64,000 bases of DNA from Rhodobacter sp. (GTDB lineage Bacteria; Pseudomonadota; Alphaproteobacteria; Rhodobacterales; Rhodobacteraceae). Positions 8,223-16,294 of the stretch are shown here, piece after piece. The notes beneath the pieces are model-generated. The model was given only the letters and a program-made list of their open reading frames with translations. It did no database searches and was not told where the DNA came from. The translations under genes were made by a program, and so were the position numbers. How positions within the stretch are numbered: the first letter of the stretch is position 1; each line of letters opens with the position of its first letter. Location: positions 372,001 through 436,000 of the forward strand of contig JACKKE010000001.1 of the NCBI GenBank assembly GCA_020637595.1, in the 5' to 3' direction.

Positions 8223-9131
8223 TCAGGCGCCGAGGGTCTTGGCGACCTCGGCGGCGAAATCCTCTTCTTTCTTCTCGATGCCCTCGCCCACGGCGACGCG
8301 GGCAAAGCCGGTGATCTCGACGCCGGCCTCTTTCGCGGCCTGCTCAACGGTCACGTCAGGGTTGATGACGAAAGCCTGGCCCAGAAGCGTATTCTCGGCG
8401 AGGAATTTCTTCATCCGGCCCGGGATGATGTTGTTGTGGATCACCTGCTCGGGCTTCGGCTTGGCGGCCGAGGCATTTTCTTCCAGCGCCTTGGCGGTCT
8501 GCACCTGCAGCTCGCGCTCGACGATCGCCGGGTCCAGCGTGGCCTCGGACAGCGACAGCGGCGAGGTTGCGGCGATGTGCATCGCGAACTGCTTGCCGAT
8601 TTCCTGCGCCTTGTCGGCCGGACCGGTCAGCGCGACCAGCACGCCGATCTTGCCCATGCCTTCGGTGGCGGCGTTGTGGACATACGAGACCACGGTGTCG
8701 CCTTCCAGCACGTGCATGCGGCGCAGCGTCATGTTTTCGCCGATGCGGGCGATGGCGCCGTTGAGGACGTCCTCGATGCTTTCGCCGTTCAGGTGCGAGG
8801 CCTTCAGAACCTCGACCGACTCGCCGGTTTCCAGGGCCACGCGGGTGATGTCGCGCACCAGGTTCTGGAAGTCGGCGTTCTTGGCGACGAAGTCGGTTTC
8901 CGAGTTGATCTCGACGCAGACGCCGCGGCCGTCGGTGACGGACACGCCGATCAGGCCCTCGGCGGCGACGCGGTCGGCCTTCTTGGCGGCTTTCGCCAGG
9001 CCCTTGGTGCGCAGCCAGTCGACCGCGGCTTCCATGTTGCCGTCGGTTTCGACCAGGGCCTTCTTGGCGTCCATCATGCCGGCGCCGGTCGTGTCGCGCA
9101 GCTCTTTCACCATCGCAGCGGTAATCGCCAT
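8223..9131 (-). CDS. tsf: Elongation factor Ts
   Basis: 302 aa, a normal length. The N-terminal UBA-like domain has LRDTTGAGMMDAKKAL and the core contains ETDFVAKNADFQ, both hallmarks of EF-Ts. It exchanges GDP for GTP on EF-Tu in the cytoplasm. It is the second gene of an rpsB-tsf operon, 73 bp after rpsB, and is followed by a strong terminator. Start ATG at 9131 with a purine-rich AAGGAG site. Confidence 0.97.
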   Translation of the reverse strand: MAITAAMVKELRDTTGAGMMDAKKALVETDGNMEAAVDWLRTKGLAKAAKKADRVAAEGLIGVSVTDGRGVCVEINSETDFVAKNADFQNLVRDITRVALETGESVEVLKASHLNGESIEDVLNGAIARIGENMTLRRMHVLEGDTVVSYVHNAATEGMGKIGVLVALTGPADKAQEIGKQFAMHIAATSPLSLSEATLDPAIVERELQVQTAKALEENASAAKPKPEQVIHNNIIPGRMKKFLAENTLLGQAFVINPDVTVEQAAKEAGVEITGFARVAVGEGIEKKEEDFAAEVAKTLGA

Positions 9132-9204
9132 GATCTTTCTCCTTGAATGGGGTCGCGGGCAGGGTTGCCCCTGCCCGGTGTCAATCGCATGACGAAGGGG
9201 CCGA

Positions 9205-9975
9205 TCAGGCCTCGGCTTCGTTCGTCGCGAGGGCTTCTTCTTCCGGGGTCACTTCCAGAGCGCCCAGGTCGACGCCGGCCGCGCCCAGCTGCGCCGACAT
9301 GCCGTCGAGCGCGGCGCGGGCGACCAGGTCGCAGTAGAGGGCGATGGCGCGCGAGGCGTCGTCGTTGCCCGGGATCACATAGTCCACGCCTTCAGGCGAG
9401 CAGTTGGTGTCGACCACGGCGACGACCGGGATGCCCAGCTTGCGCGCTTCGAGGATCGCCAGGTCTTCCTTGTTCACGTCGATGACGAACAGCAGGTCCG
9501 GCAGACCGCCCATCTCACGGATGCCGCCCAGCGAGGCCTGCAGTTTGGCCTGCTCGCGTTCCATGCCCAGACGCTCTTTCTTGGTCAGGCCGACGCCGCC
9601 GCGATCCATCGCCTCGTCGATCTGCTTCAGACGCTGGATCGACTGCGAGACGGTCTTCCAGTTGGTCAGCGTGCCACCGAGCCAGCGGTGGTTCATGTAA
9701 TACTGGGCGCATTTCTCGGCCGCTTCCGCGACCTGCTTCGAGGCCTGACGCTTGGTGCCGACGAACAGCACGCGGCCGCCCTTGGCGACGGTGTCGCGCA
9801 CGACCTTCAGCGCCTGGTCCAGCATCGGCACGGTCTGGGTCAGGTCGACGATATGGATGCCGTTGCGGTCGCCGTAGATATACGGAGCCATCCGCGGGTT
9901 CCAGCGCTGGGTCTGGTGGCCGTAGTGAACGCCAGCTTCGAGCAGCTGACGCATGGAGAAATCGGGAAGCGCCAT
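9205..9975 (-). CDS. rpsB: 30S ribosomal protein S2
   Basis: 256 aa from MALPDFSMRQLLEAGVHYGH. The ATG at 9975 has AAAGGA 8 nt upstream; an in-frame ATG two codons earlier (9981) would be too close to it, and the open frame to 10119 encodes a basic, unconserved stretch. S2 motifs are seen throughout (GHQTQRWNPRM, FVGTKRQA, PDLLFVIDVNKE, GIPVVAVVDTNC). The roughly 140-bp leader contains a small inverted repeat (GCAGG/CCTGC near 10043-10059) that could serve S2 autoregulation; that is inference. Confidence 0.96.
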   Translation of the reverse strand: MALPDFSMRQLLEAGVHYGHQTQRWNPRMAPYIYGDRNGIHIVDLTQTVPMLDQALKVVRDTVAKGGRVLFVGTKRQASKQVAEAAEKCAQYYMNHRWLGGTLTNWKTVSQSIQRLKQIDEAMDRGGVGLTKKERLGMEREQAKLQASLGGIREMGGLPDLLFVIDVNKEDLAILEARKLGIPVVAVVDTNCSPEGVDYVIPGNDDASRAIALYCDLVARAALDGMSAQLGAAGVDLGALEVTPEEEALATNEAEA

Positions 9976-10152
9976 GTCCATGTTCCTTTCCGGTTTGCGC
10001 CTGGGACGGGGCTTTCGGGCAGATGCCCAACCGGTGGACCAGAGCAGGATTTCTCCCTGCAAGGCCCGACCCCGCCTGTGAAGTGCGCGCCCCTTAGCGC
10101 GTTTGCGTGCGGCCTGCAAGAGGGAGGGCGGATATTCCCGCCCCGTCTCCGG

Positions 10153-10944
10153 TCATCCCGCCGCCATCTGGGTCAACACCCGCTTGCGCGCGGCCGGCAG
10201 GCTGGCGATGTCGACGCAGGTCAGGACGTGGCAGGTGCCCAGATCGCGGTCGATGACCAGGTGATCGGACACCCACCCCCCCAGCGCCAGATACGCCCTG
10301 AGCAAGGGCGGCAGCAGCGCCGCGGCCGCGGGATCGGGCGGTGTGGCGATCGCCTCGACGCCCAGAACTTCAAAACCCAGAACCTCAAAACCCAGAACCT
10401 CGGGGGCCTTGCGCCCGGGCGTCAGCGCCTGCGGTCCCTGATACCGCGCCGCCAGCAGCGCCAGCGCGGGGCCCAGCGGCCCCGGATCGGTGGTGTGAAA
10501 CGAAGTGCAGCCGATCAGCCGCTGCGCGCCGGTGGCCAGCACCAGCCGTGCGACCCCGGCCCAGACCAGCCGCAGCAGATCCCCCTCGCCCGCCCGGTCG
10601 GGATCGGTGCACAACCGGCCCAGTTCCAGCACCGGGCCACCCGCGGCCGCCATCGCGCGCAGGTCATAGAACCGCGCCGCGTAGCCATTCAGAAGCGCCG
10701 GGCCGTCGCCGTGCAGCCGCAGCCGCAGCGTGGCGCGCGGGGCCTCTCCCGGCTCTCCCAGCCACAGATGCAGACTGTCCGCGTCGTATTCGTCGGAATC
10801 ATCGGCCGTGTCGCCGCCGCGAAACGCCCTGGCCCGCAACCGCAGCAGCGCCGGCAGCTCTGCGGCTTCGGCCAGCCGGACGCACCAGCGCCCCTGGACG
10901 AGCGGCGCGCCAAAGAGCAGTGCGGGGGTGTCCTGGGTTGGCAT
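10153..10944 (-). CDS. olsB: OlsB-like ornithine lipid N-acyltransferase (GNAT family)
   Basis: 263 aa. It resembles OlsB, which moves a 3-hydroxyacyl chain from acyl carrier protein to ornithine in the first step of ornithine-lipid synthesis at the inner membrane. Supporting segments are ELPALLRLRARAFRG, ATLRLRLHGDG, a YDL followed by LELGRLCTDPD, and IGCTSFHTTDPG. The olsA partner is not adjacent. An in-frame triple repeat VLGFE-VLGFE-VLGVE comes from a 15-bp tandem repeat (10361-10405). It is downstream of bamE on the same strand, 82 bp apart. A general GNAT hemolysin-like protein is the alternative. Confidence 0.65.
   Translation of the reverse strand: MPTQDTPALLFGAPLVQGRWCVRLAEAAELPALLRLRARAFRGGDTADDSDEYDADSLHLWLGEPGEAPRATLRLRLHGDGPALLNGYAARFYDLRAMAAAGGPVLELGRLCTDPDRAGEGDLLRLVWAGVARLVLATGAQRLIGCTSFHTTDPGPLGPALALLAARYQGPQALTPGRKAPEVLGFEVLGFEVLGVEAIATPPDPAAAALLPPLLRAYLALGGWVSDHLVIDRDLGTCHVLTCVDIASLPAARKRVLTQMAAG
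10361..10405. repeat. 15-bp tandem repeat inside the olsB-like gene
   Basis: Three units of CCCAGAACYTCAAAA-type sequence (the last ends in GGGG) encode a repeated VLGFE. The unit is a multiple of three, so a copy-number change would keep the frame. Confidence 0.8.
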
Positions 10945-11026
10945 GGGGCCTCTCAGGGAGCGATGCTGGCCGACAGGATAACCGATCCCCGTGACAGCCG
11001 GCAGCCGCGGGGGCCGTGGCCCGGCC

Positions 11027-11488
11027 TTACATCGTTGCGGTCGAGAACTGCCCGAGCACGCGGAACACCTGGCTCAGCACGCTGGGCCGCGGGCCGGCAT
11101 CGGTGATCCGCCGCGAGATCGTGACGACTTCGCCGTCGGCCAGTCCGAAGCGTTCGATATTCGCCACGCGGTCACGCGAATCGAACGTGATCGCCACCAC
11201 CTGCCGGTCGACCTCTTCGGGGGCGCGCCAGTTGCGATGTGCCCAGTCGGACTGAACATAGAACCAGCCCGAGCCCTCCATGACCCCGCCCATGCCGGGG
11301 CGGCCGATCTTCTGGGCGACGGTTTCGCGGGTGTCGTGGCCGATCTGGATCTGGGCCAGATCGTCCTCGGTCGGAGCATAGCCGTGATAGCGCATGATCG
11401 GCGAACAGGCGGCCAGCATCAGTGCCAGCGCCCCCAGCACGAGCCAGCGTCCCAGCCCCCTGCCCCGATCCGATCCGCGTGCGCTCAT
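11027..11488 (-). CDS. bamE: Outer membrane assembly lipoprotein BamE (SmpA/OmlA)
   Basis: 153 aa. A lipoprotein signal ends at Cys28 (LMLAAC). The mature part has the BamE pattern: an initial helix (DDLAQIQIGHDTRETVAQKIGRPG), then GSGWFYVQSDW and a beta-rich end. BamE supports the BAM complex that folds beta-barrels into the outer membrane. It is divergent from the DUF177-rpmF operon, an arrangement common in alphaproteobacteria. Confidence 0.88.
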   Translation of the reverse strand: MSARGSDRGRGLGRWLVLGALALMLAACSPIMRYHGYAPTEDDLAQIQIGHDTRETVAQKIGRPGMGGVMEGSGWFYVQSDWAHRNWRAPEEVDRQVVAITFDSRDRVANIERFGLADGEVVTISRRITDAGPRPSVLSQVFRVLGQFSTATM

Positions 11489-11668
11489 GTTCTTCCCTCG
11501 GCTGTTCGGTTATGCTGACCACGAACGCCCACGGCGCCGGCCAGGCCATTGCGGGGCTGGTGTCCCGCCTTGCAATGGGATTACAGAAAGGGTCGGCGCT
11601 GTTCAAGAAAGGAACGCCCCGCCCGGCAACGGGCAGCCGATCCGCGCCGCTTACTCAGAGGATCCACG

Positions 11669-12220
11669 ATGTCCGACCCCGTCCGCGAGACCGAAACCCT
11701 GTCGCTGCCGCTGCGGGTGGCCGATCTGCCCGGCCGCGCGGCGGTCGCCTTTCGCCTGGCCCCCGATGCGGCCGCGCGCGAAACGCTGGCCGCCGACCTG
11801 GGCATCCGCCGGGTGCGCAAGCTGGTCTTTCACGGCACGCTGGAACCGGCCGGGCGCCACGACCTGCGACTGGAGGGCACGCTGGGGGCGACCGTCGTTC
11901 AGGATTGCGTGGTCTCCGGCGAGCCGGTGACGACGCGAATCGACACCCCGGTTTCGCGCCTGTTCCTGCGCCGGATGCCCGAACCCGACGGGCCCGAGGC
12001 CGAGATCCCCGAGGATGACACCCTCGAACCCCTCGGCGCCGAGGTGGATCCGGGTGCGGTGATGATCGAGGCGCTGTCGCTGGCACTGCCGGACTATCCG
12101 CGCGCCGACGGGGCCGAGCTGGACGACTCGATCACCGGGGCGGGTGACGTGGACGCGCGCCGCAACCCCTTTGCCGTGCTGGCTGCGCTCAAGCCTGGCG
12201 ACCCGGATTCCGGGGAATGA
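11669..12220 (+). CDS. DUF177 (YceD-like) protein
   Basis: 183 aa from the ATG at 11669; the frame is open upstream to 11549 but that part is not protein-like. The DUF177 pattern includes a central segment with CVVSGEPVTTRI and an acidic stretch, and a C-terminal NPFAVLAALK. YceD proteins sit before rpmF in most bacteria and are linked to 23S rRNA or large-subunit maturation. Here rpmF follows after 170 bp with its own promoter candidate. Confidence 0.85.
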   Translation: MSDPVRETETLSLPLRVADLPGRAAVAFRLAPDAAARETLAADLGIRRVRKLVFHGTLEPAGRHDLRLEGTLGATVVQDCVVSGEPVTTRIDTPVSRLFLRRMPEPDGPEAEIPEDDTLEPLGAEVDPGAVMIEALSLALPDYPRADGAELDDSITGAGDVDARRNPFAVLAALKPGDPDSGE

Positions 12221-12240
12221 CGCGACGCCCCAGTTTTCCC

Positions 12241-12268
12241 TTGCGCGCGCAGCAAAAACCCGTATTTT
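12241..12268 (+). promoter_or_regulatory. Candidate promoter of rpmF-plsX-fabH
   Basis: TTGCGC (12241-12246), a 16-bp spacer and TATTTT (12263-12268) lie about 120 bp before rpmF, at the end of the DUF177 gene. The -10 and -35 are moderate matches. Confidence 0.4.
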
Positions 12269-12390
12269 CCGCGCCTCATGCAGGACGGGGCTTTTCCTGA
12301 TCGCTCAGGCGGTATAAAGCCCCCCTCGCAATCGAGTTTCCACAGACACGGGCCCGCAGGTCGCGCCCGCCTACAAGATCAGAGGTTGAC

Positions 12391-12597
12391 ATGGCCGTTC
12401 AACAGAACCGCGTGACCCGCTCCCGCCGCAACATGCGCCGCTCGCATGACGCTCTCGTTGCGGGCAATCCGAACGAATGCCCGTCGTGCGGCGAGCTGAA
12501 GCGCCCGCACCATGTGTGCCCCTCGTGCGGCCACTACGACAACCGTGAGGTCGTCGCGCAGGCGGCCGAGGTCGATCTGGAAGACGACGCGGCCTGA
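12391..12597 (+). CDS. rpmF: 50S ribosomal protein L32
   Basis: 68 aa, starting MAVQQNRVTRSRRNMRRSHD, the standard L32 N-terminus. It has two Cys-x2-Cys pairs (CPSCG and CPSCG) forming a zinc ribbon, so this is the zinc-binding form. It is first in the rpmF-plsX-fabH-ihfA-merR order, typical of alphaproteobacteria and tying ribosome synthesis to lipid synthesis. Confidence 0.97.
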   Translation: MAVQQNRVTRSRRNMRRSHDALVAGNPNECPSCGELKRPHHVCPSCGHYDNREVVAQAAEVDLEDDAA

Positions 12598-12620
12598 CGT
12601 CCCCGTCCGGCTGATCGCAG

Positions 12621-13736
12621 ATGACATCCGCAGCGGATCATCAGCAGGCCGGCGGTCCGGCGGACACCCGCGTCCCCGGCAGGATCGTGATTTCTGTCGA
12701 CGCGATGGGCGGCGACCGTGGCCCCGAGGCCGTGGTTGCCGGTTGCGCGCTGTTGGCGCGTGAGCATCCGCAGGTCGATTTCCTTCTGCACGGCAAGTCG
12801 GCGGAACTGGAGCCGCTGATCGCCCGCCAGTCCGATCTGGCGGGCCGTTGCACGTTGGTGCACGCCGAAGCCGCGGTGACGATGGATGACAAGCCCAGCC
12901 ATGTGATGCGCCACGGCAAGGACACCTCGATGTGGTCCACGATCGGTGCGCTGAAGGACGGGCGTGCGCAGGCGGCCGTCAGCTGCGGCAACACCGGCGC
13001 GCTGATGGCGGTGTCGATGCTGCAACTGCGCCGGATGGAGGGGGTGAACCGCCCCGCCATCGCCTGTCTCTGGCCCTCGCGCGGGCGGCACGGGTTCAAC
13101 ACGATGCTCGACGTCGGGGCCGACATCAAGGCCGAGGCCGAGGATCTGCTGGCCTATGCGATCATGGGCACGACCTATTTCCGCAACGATTTCGGCGAAC
13201 CGCGTCCGCGGGTCGGCCTGCTGAACGTCGGCACCGAGGACCACAAGGGGCGCGCCGAAATCAAGGCTGCGCACGATCTGATCGCCCGCCACCAGGACAC
13301 CGGGCGCTATGAATACATCGGTTTTGTCGAGGGGAGCGATATTCCTTCGGCGCGCGTCGACGTCATCGTGACGGACGGGTTTACCGGGAACATCGCCCTC
13401 AAGACCGGCGAAGGCACCGCCAAGCTGATCGCGGATCTGCTCAGGGGCGCGCTGAAATCCGGGGCTCTGGCGCTGGTCGGGGCTTTGCTGGCCCGGGGTG
13501 CGCTGCGTCGCTTTGCCCAGCGGGTCGATCCGCGCCGGGCGAACGGCGGTGTGTTTCTGGGGCTGAACGGGACGGTCGTAAAATCGCACGGCGCGTCGGA
13601 TGCCACCGGGGTCGCCGCCGCGATCCGCCTGGCGGTCAAGCTGGCCCAATCGGGGTATCGCGGGCGCATGGCGGAACGTCTTGTCATCGCCGCGCAGTCG
13701 GCGCAGGATGCCGCCCCGAACGGAGAGACGGCATGA
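12621..13736 (+). CDS. plsX: Phosphate acyltransferase PlsX
   Basis: 371 aa. PlsX turns acyl-ACP plus phosphate into acyl-phosphate for phospholipid synthesis, as a peripheral inner-membrane enzyme. Motifs: ISVDAMGGDRGPEAVV near the start, AAVSCGNTGALMAV, and DVIVTDGFTGNIALKTGEG. The first 20 residues are a poorly conserved lead, so a later start is possible. It overlaps fabH by 4 bp (ATGA). Confidence 0.95.
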   Translation: MTSAADHQQAGGPADTRVPGRIVISVDAMGGDRGPEAVVAGCALLAREHPQVDFLLHGKSAELEPLIARQSDLAGRCTLVHAEAAVTMDDKPSHVMRHGKDTSMWSTIGALKDGRAQAAVSCGNTGALMAVSMLQLRRMEGVNRPAIACLWPSRGRHGFNTMLDVGADIKAEAEDLLAYAIMGTTYFRNDFGEPRPRVGLLNVGTEDHKGRAEIKAAHDLIARHQDTGRYEYIGFVEGSDIPSARVDVIVTDGFTGNIALKTGEGTAKLIADLLRGALKSGALALVGALLARGALRRFAQRVDPRRANGGVFLGLNGTVVKSHGASDATGVAAAIRLAVKLAQSGYRGRMAERLVIAAQSAQDAAPNGETA

Positions 13737-14767
13737 CCGATTCCACCGTGACCGGCGTCACTTCCGCCGTGTCCGACAAGCCCCGCAACCCGCAGACCAC
13801 GCGCGCCGTCGTCATCGGATGCGGTCACTATCTGCCCGAACGTGTCGTCCCGAACGAGGCGTTCACCAAGACGCTCGACACCTCGAACGAATGGATCGTC
13901 GCGCGCTCGGGGATCGAGCGCCGGCATTTCGCCGCCGAAGGGGAAACAACCTCGAAGCTGGCGACCCGGGCTGCCGAGGCGGCGTTGGCGAATGCCGGAA
14001 TCGCGCCCGAGTCGCTCGACGCGATCATCGTCGCCACTTCGACGCCCGACCTGACCTTTCCGTCGGTTGCAACGATGGTTCAGGCCGAGATCGGTGCGCT
14101 CAAGGCCTTTGCCTTTGACGTGCAGGCGGTCTGTGCCGGCTTTGTCTATGCGCTGGCCAACGCCAATGCACTGGTCGTCTCGGGGCAGGCCAAGCGCGTG
14201 ATGGTGATTGGCGCCGAAACCTTCAGCCGGATCATGGACTGGACCGACCGCTCGACCTGCGTGTTGTTCGGCGATGGCGCCGGGGCGCTGATCCTCGACG
14301 CTCAGGCGGGCTTCGGCACCTCGGATGACCGTGGTATCCTGGCGACCGACCTCAACGCCGACGGCCGTCAGCGCGATCTGCTCTATGTCGATGGCGGCGT
14401 GTCCACGACCGGCACCGCCGGCTATCTGCGCATGCAGGGCAATCAGGTGTTCCGCCACGCTGTCGAGAAGCTGGCGCAGACCGCCGAGGACGCGCTGGCC
14501 AAGGCCGGCCTTGGCGCCGGCGATGTCGACTGGATCGTGCCGCATCAGGCCAACATCCGCATCATTCAGGGCACCGCCAAAAAGCTGGGCCTGCCGATGG
14601 ACCAGGTGATCGTCACCGTTCAGGATCACGGCAACACCTCGGCGGCCTCGATTCCGCTGGCCCTGTCGGTGGCCGCCACCGAGGGCAAGCTGAAGCCGGG
14701 CGACCTGATCGTCACCGAGGCGATTGGTGGTGGGCTGGCTTGGGGTGCTGTTGTCCTGCGCTGGTGA
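13733..14767 (+). CDS. fabH: 3-oxoacyl-ACP synthase III
   Basis: 344 aa. It starts fatty-acid synthesis by condensing acetyl-CoA with malonyl-ACP. The catalytic triad is visible: Cys in VQAVCAGFVYALANAN, His in WIVPHQANIRI and Asn in DHGNTSAASIPLAL. The glycine-rich end EAIGGGLAWGAVVLRW is intact. The ATG overlaps the plsX stop. The first 20 or so residues precede the conserved core (VIGCGHYLPERVV), so the real start may be slightly later. Confidence 0.95.
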   Translation: MTDSTVTGVTSAVSDKPRNPQTTRAVVIGCGHYLPERVVPNEAFTKTLDTSNEWIVARSGIERRHFAAEGETTSKLATRAAEAALANAGIAPESLDAIIVATSTPDLTFPSVATMVQAEIGALKAFAFDVQAVCAGFVYALANANALVVSGQAKRVMVIGAETFSRIMDWTDRSTCVLFGDGAGALILDAQAGFGTSDDRGILATDLNADGRQRDLLYVDGGVSTTGTAGYLRMQGNQVFRHAVEKLAQTAEDALAKAGLGAGDVDWIVPHQANIRIIQGTAKKLGLPMDQVIVTVQDHGNTSAASIPLALSVAATEGKLKPGDLIVTEAIGGGLAWGAVVLRW

Positions 14768-14782
14768 CCGGCTTTCGGCACT

Positions 14783-14840
14783 GTGCAAACAACGCAGTGC
14801 AAACCCTGCTGTTGACAGAAGAAATTCCTTGCCGCATCTT
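14783..14840 (+). promoter_or_regulatory. ihfA promoter with upstream direct repeat
   Basis: TTGACA (14812-14817), a 17-bp spacer and CATCTT (14835-14840) form a good promoter candidate 36 bp before ihfA. Directly upstream, GTGCAAAC occurs twice (14783-14790 and 14797-14804), 14 bp apart, as an activator-site-like direct repeat. Confidence 0.5.
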
Positions 14841-14875
14841 TCCGTGGCATGCCATTCGATCGCGGGGGGATTGGG

Positions 14876-15187
14876 ATGAGCGATAAAACTCTGACGCGCA
14901 TGGACCTCAGCGAGGCGGTGTTTCGCGAGGTCGGACTCAGCCGTAACGAGTCGGCCCAGCTGGTCGAAGCGGTGATTCAGTATATGTCCGACGCTCTGGT
15001 CGAGGGCGAGCAGGTCAAGATTTCGTCCTTTGGCACCTTCAGCGTGCGCTCGAAAGCCGAACGTCTGGGCCGCAATCCCAAGACCGGCGAGGAGGTTCCG
15101 ATCAGCCCGCGGCGCGTGCTGTCGTTCCGTCCGTCACACCTGATGAAAGAGCGTGTGTCGCGCGGAAACCTGTCCGACGAGGCGTAA
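14876..15187 (+). CDS. ihfA: Integration host factor subunit alpha
   Basis: 103 aa from MSDKTLTRMDLSEAVF at 14876; the frame extends to 14849 but without conserved residues. The DNA-bending arm signature (FGTFSVRSKAERLGRNPKTGEE) and the Pro in the arm region are present. IHF-alpha pairs with IHF-beta to bend DNA at promoters and recombination sites. It sits between fabH and a MerR gene, as in other Rhodobacteraceae. Confidence 0.95.
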   Translation: MSDKTLTRMDLSEAVFREVGLSRNESAQLVEAVIQYMSDALVEGEQVKISSFGTFSVRSKAERLGRNPKTGEEVPISPRRVLSFRPSHLMKERVSRGNLSDEA

Positions 15188-15203
15188 GGAACGGGCGTAA
15201 GGC

Positions 15204-16070
15204 ATGAAGAAGGCCCCGGACGCCTTTCGGACCATCAGCGAAGTGTCGGAGATTCTCGAAACGCCGGCGCATGTGTTGCGGTTCTGGGAGAGCAAGTTCT
15301 ACCAGATCAGGCCGGTCAAGCGGGCCGGCGGGCGGCGATACTATCGCCCCGACGATGTTGCCTTGATCAACGGCATCCGGGTGCTGCTGCAGGACCAGGG
15401 GATGACCATCCGCGGCGTGCAGCGGATCCTGCAGGAGCAGGGCGTCAAGCATGTGGCGGGCCTGGGCAGCCCCCTGCCCCTTGACGATCTTGGCGACGAC
15501 GACACCGGGATGCGCGACGCCGACGCGGTGGACGGCATCGACGTGGATGCGATCGAAGACGCCGAGATCGTGACCGAGGAAGCCGACCTCTTTGCCGGGG
15601 CGGTTGTTACGCCCCTGGCCCCCGAGGAACACGCTCCGGTTGACGCCCCTGCTCCGGACATCGAAACTGTCATCGACGAGGCGGCACCCGCTGCCCCGGC
15701 AGAGCCCGAGTTCGAGGCATCGCAGCCCGATCTGGCTGCGGTGGACGCGAACGGTGCGCCAGAGGACGAGGACGTGATGAGCGAGAGCGAAACCTTGGCA
15801 CCGCCAGAGGTCGAGGCCGTCGAACCCGAGGGGACGCTGGCCGCGCGCGAACCCGCAGTCGCGGAGAAGCCCGCCGCACCGGCGGTCGACCAGGCGCCGG
15901 ACATGACAGAGGTTTCGGCGGCCGACGACAGCGTGCGCCTCGCCCGGACGCTGCGTGGCATGCCCCGCGGCAGCCTCGGCCGGCGCCGGGATTCGCTGGA
16001 TATCCTCGCCCGCCGGATCGACACGCTGCTGGAACGGATGTCCGAGGCCTCAGGCGCCGGGCGCTGGTGA
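15204..16070 (+). CDS. MerR family transcriptional regulator
   Basis: 288 aa. The winged-helix domain covers residues 8-85: FRTISEVSEILETPAHVLRF, then WESKF and GGRRYYRPDDVALINGI, and RGVQRILQEQGVKH. A long acidic, Pro/Ala-rich, low-complexity middle (about 95-240) follows, then a basic C-terminal piece (LRGMPRGSLGRRRDSLDIL) ending in a short helix. No metal-binding Cys set is seen, so the effector is unknown. It begins 16 bp after ihfA, an arrangement conserved in alphaproteobacteria. Confidence 0.88.
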   Translation: MKKAPDAFRTISEVSEILETPAHVLRFWESKFYQIRPVKRAGGRRYYRPDDVALINGIRVLLQDQGMTIRGVQRILQEQGVKHVAGLGSPLPLDDLGDDDTGMRDADAVDGIDVDAIEDAEIVTEEADLFAGAVVTPLAPEEHAPVDAPAPDIETVIDEAAPAAPAEPEFEASQPDLAAVDANGAPEDEDVMSESETLAPPEVEAVEPEGTLAAREPAVAEKPAAPAVDQAPDMTEVSAADDSVRLARTLRGMPRGSLGRRRDSLDILARRIDTLLERMSEASGAGRW

Positions 16071-16166
16071 GGGGCCCGGTTCTGCACGGGGCGCGAAAAT
16101 TTCCGCGCCACCCGCGTCATTTGACGCTTGCCCCCGCCGTGAAAACCGCTAGAAACCGCCTCGTGT

Positions 16167-16244
16167 CGGGCTGTGGCGCAGCCTGGTTAGCGCGTCCGTC
16201 TGGGGGACGGAAGGTCGTGAGTTCGAATCTCGCCAGCCCGACCA
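16167..16244 (+). tRNA. tRNA-Pro (anticodon GGG)
   Basis: A cloverleaf folds with acceptor CGGGCTG/CAGCCCG, anticodon stem TCCGT/ACGGA with loop CTGGGGG (anticodon GGG, reads CCC/CCU), T-arm GTGAG-TTCGAAT-CTCGC and encoded ACCA. The C1-G72 pair, A73 and G37 are typical of tRNA-Pro. A near-perfect 20-bp palindrome at 16090-16109 lies between merR and this gene. Confidence 0.95.
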
Positions 16245-16250
16245 TTTCAA

Positions 16251-16278
16251 ACGGCCCGCGGTTCACGCCGCGGGCCGT
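16251..16278 (+). terminator. Hairpin after tRNA-Pro
   Basis: ACGGCCCGCGG and its perfect complement enclose a 6-base loop, 7 bases past the CCA end. The T-run is missing, but the 11-bp GC stem probably ends or pauses the tRNA transcript before dcd. Confidence 0.6.
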
Positions 16279-16294
16279 CTGCGTATGAGGACGG

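Noticed and set aside
8085..8314. GTG with a strong GAGGAGG site upstream of the tsf terminator
   Set aside because: The frame crosses the tsf terminator and continues antisense into tsf; the ribosome-site match is probably chance.
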